The position numbers and the translations under genes were made by a program. The notes under the pieces were generated by a model. It was not told the DNA's origin. It ran no database searches and saw only the letters and a program-made list of their open reading frames with translations. Source: Pachyseris speciosa (taxonomy: Eukaryota; Cnidaria; Anthozoa; Scleractinia; Pachyseridae). From it: a stretch of 64,000 bases of DNA. Positions 63,871 through 64,000 of this stretch are shown here, one piece after another. The stretch spans positions 1,015,001-1,079,000 of the forward strand of contig JAEMWC010000034.1 in the NCBI GenBank assembly GCA_016490735.1. The letters are read 5' to 3'. Every line of letters begins with the position of its first letter. Within the stretch, counting starts at the first letter, position 1.

Positions 63871-64000
63871 CCAAAATTCCCCTTCACTGGCTCTTGAACT
63901 GCTTCTTCTTTAATTTATGACGTCCCTCGTTCGTCTGTTCCGTCTAATAACAAGTGGTCTCTTTACTAAAGTTAATTAAATACATAAGCACAAGACCACG

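Overview
This is a piece of a eukaryotic, animal genome, most likely a cnidarian and probably a stony coral. The reasons are the split-gene structure with GT-AG introns, the AT-rich intergenic DNA, the many fold-back (MITE-like) elements, the truncated non-LTR retrotransposons ending in short microsatellite tails, and the tRNA-derived repeats. The coral assignment is an inference from the repeat content; I cannot name a genus.

One gene dominates the window. A receptor-type protein tyrosine phosphatase (RPTP) is read on the minus strand from a signal-peptide exon at 53.27 kb down to at least 1.40 kb, where it runs off the left edge. I could assemble 18 exons with compatible splice phases: signal peptide (53143-53269), Ig domain 1 (42361-42567), first half of Ig domain 2 (about 41627-41770), two near-identical copies of the second half of Ig domain 2 (39828-39947 and 36860-36979), transmembrane (28783-28909), juxtamembrane (27308-27366 or 27423), a complete first catalytic domain (nine exons, 23.87 to 4.11 kb, with KNRY, WPD and [10 protein letters not shown] motifs) and the start of a second phosphatase domain (2186-2279 and 1398-1474). 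Much of the rest of the window from 1.4 to 53 kb is intron.

The most unusual structure is in the Ig-to-transmembrane introns. There are about 10 kb of a 20-bp polypyrimidine minisatellite (consensus CCCCTTCCCCTTTGTTCTAT) in two arrays, 29.04-36.84 and 37.63-39.81 kb. They are interleaved with two near-identical copies of a roughly 0.78-kb segment carrying the duplicated half-Ig exon. The very long open frames across these arrays are artefacts of the repeat. In the gene's own transcript the repeat reads as clustered GGGG runs, starting about 25 nt after the splice donors of the duplicated exons.

The second gene is a complete intronless homologue of PTTG1IP (PTTG1-interacting protein / PBF), minus strand, 57460-57993. 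The rest is mobile and repetitive DNA. There are five non-LTR retrotransposon fragments (about 6.3-6.7, 16.25-17.47, 47.2-50.2, 54.1-55.5 and 60.8-61.96 kb). There are a PIF/Harbinger transposase remnant split by a Mutator-like MITE with a 9-bp target duplication, a Harbinger-type MITE with TTA duplication, and about ten other long fold-back elements. Also present are SINE-like tRNA-derived repeats, many microsatellites, a 117-bp tandem repeat (22.85-23.4 kb) and a 30-bp minisatellite (62.77-63.87 kb) at the right end.
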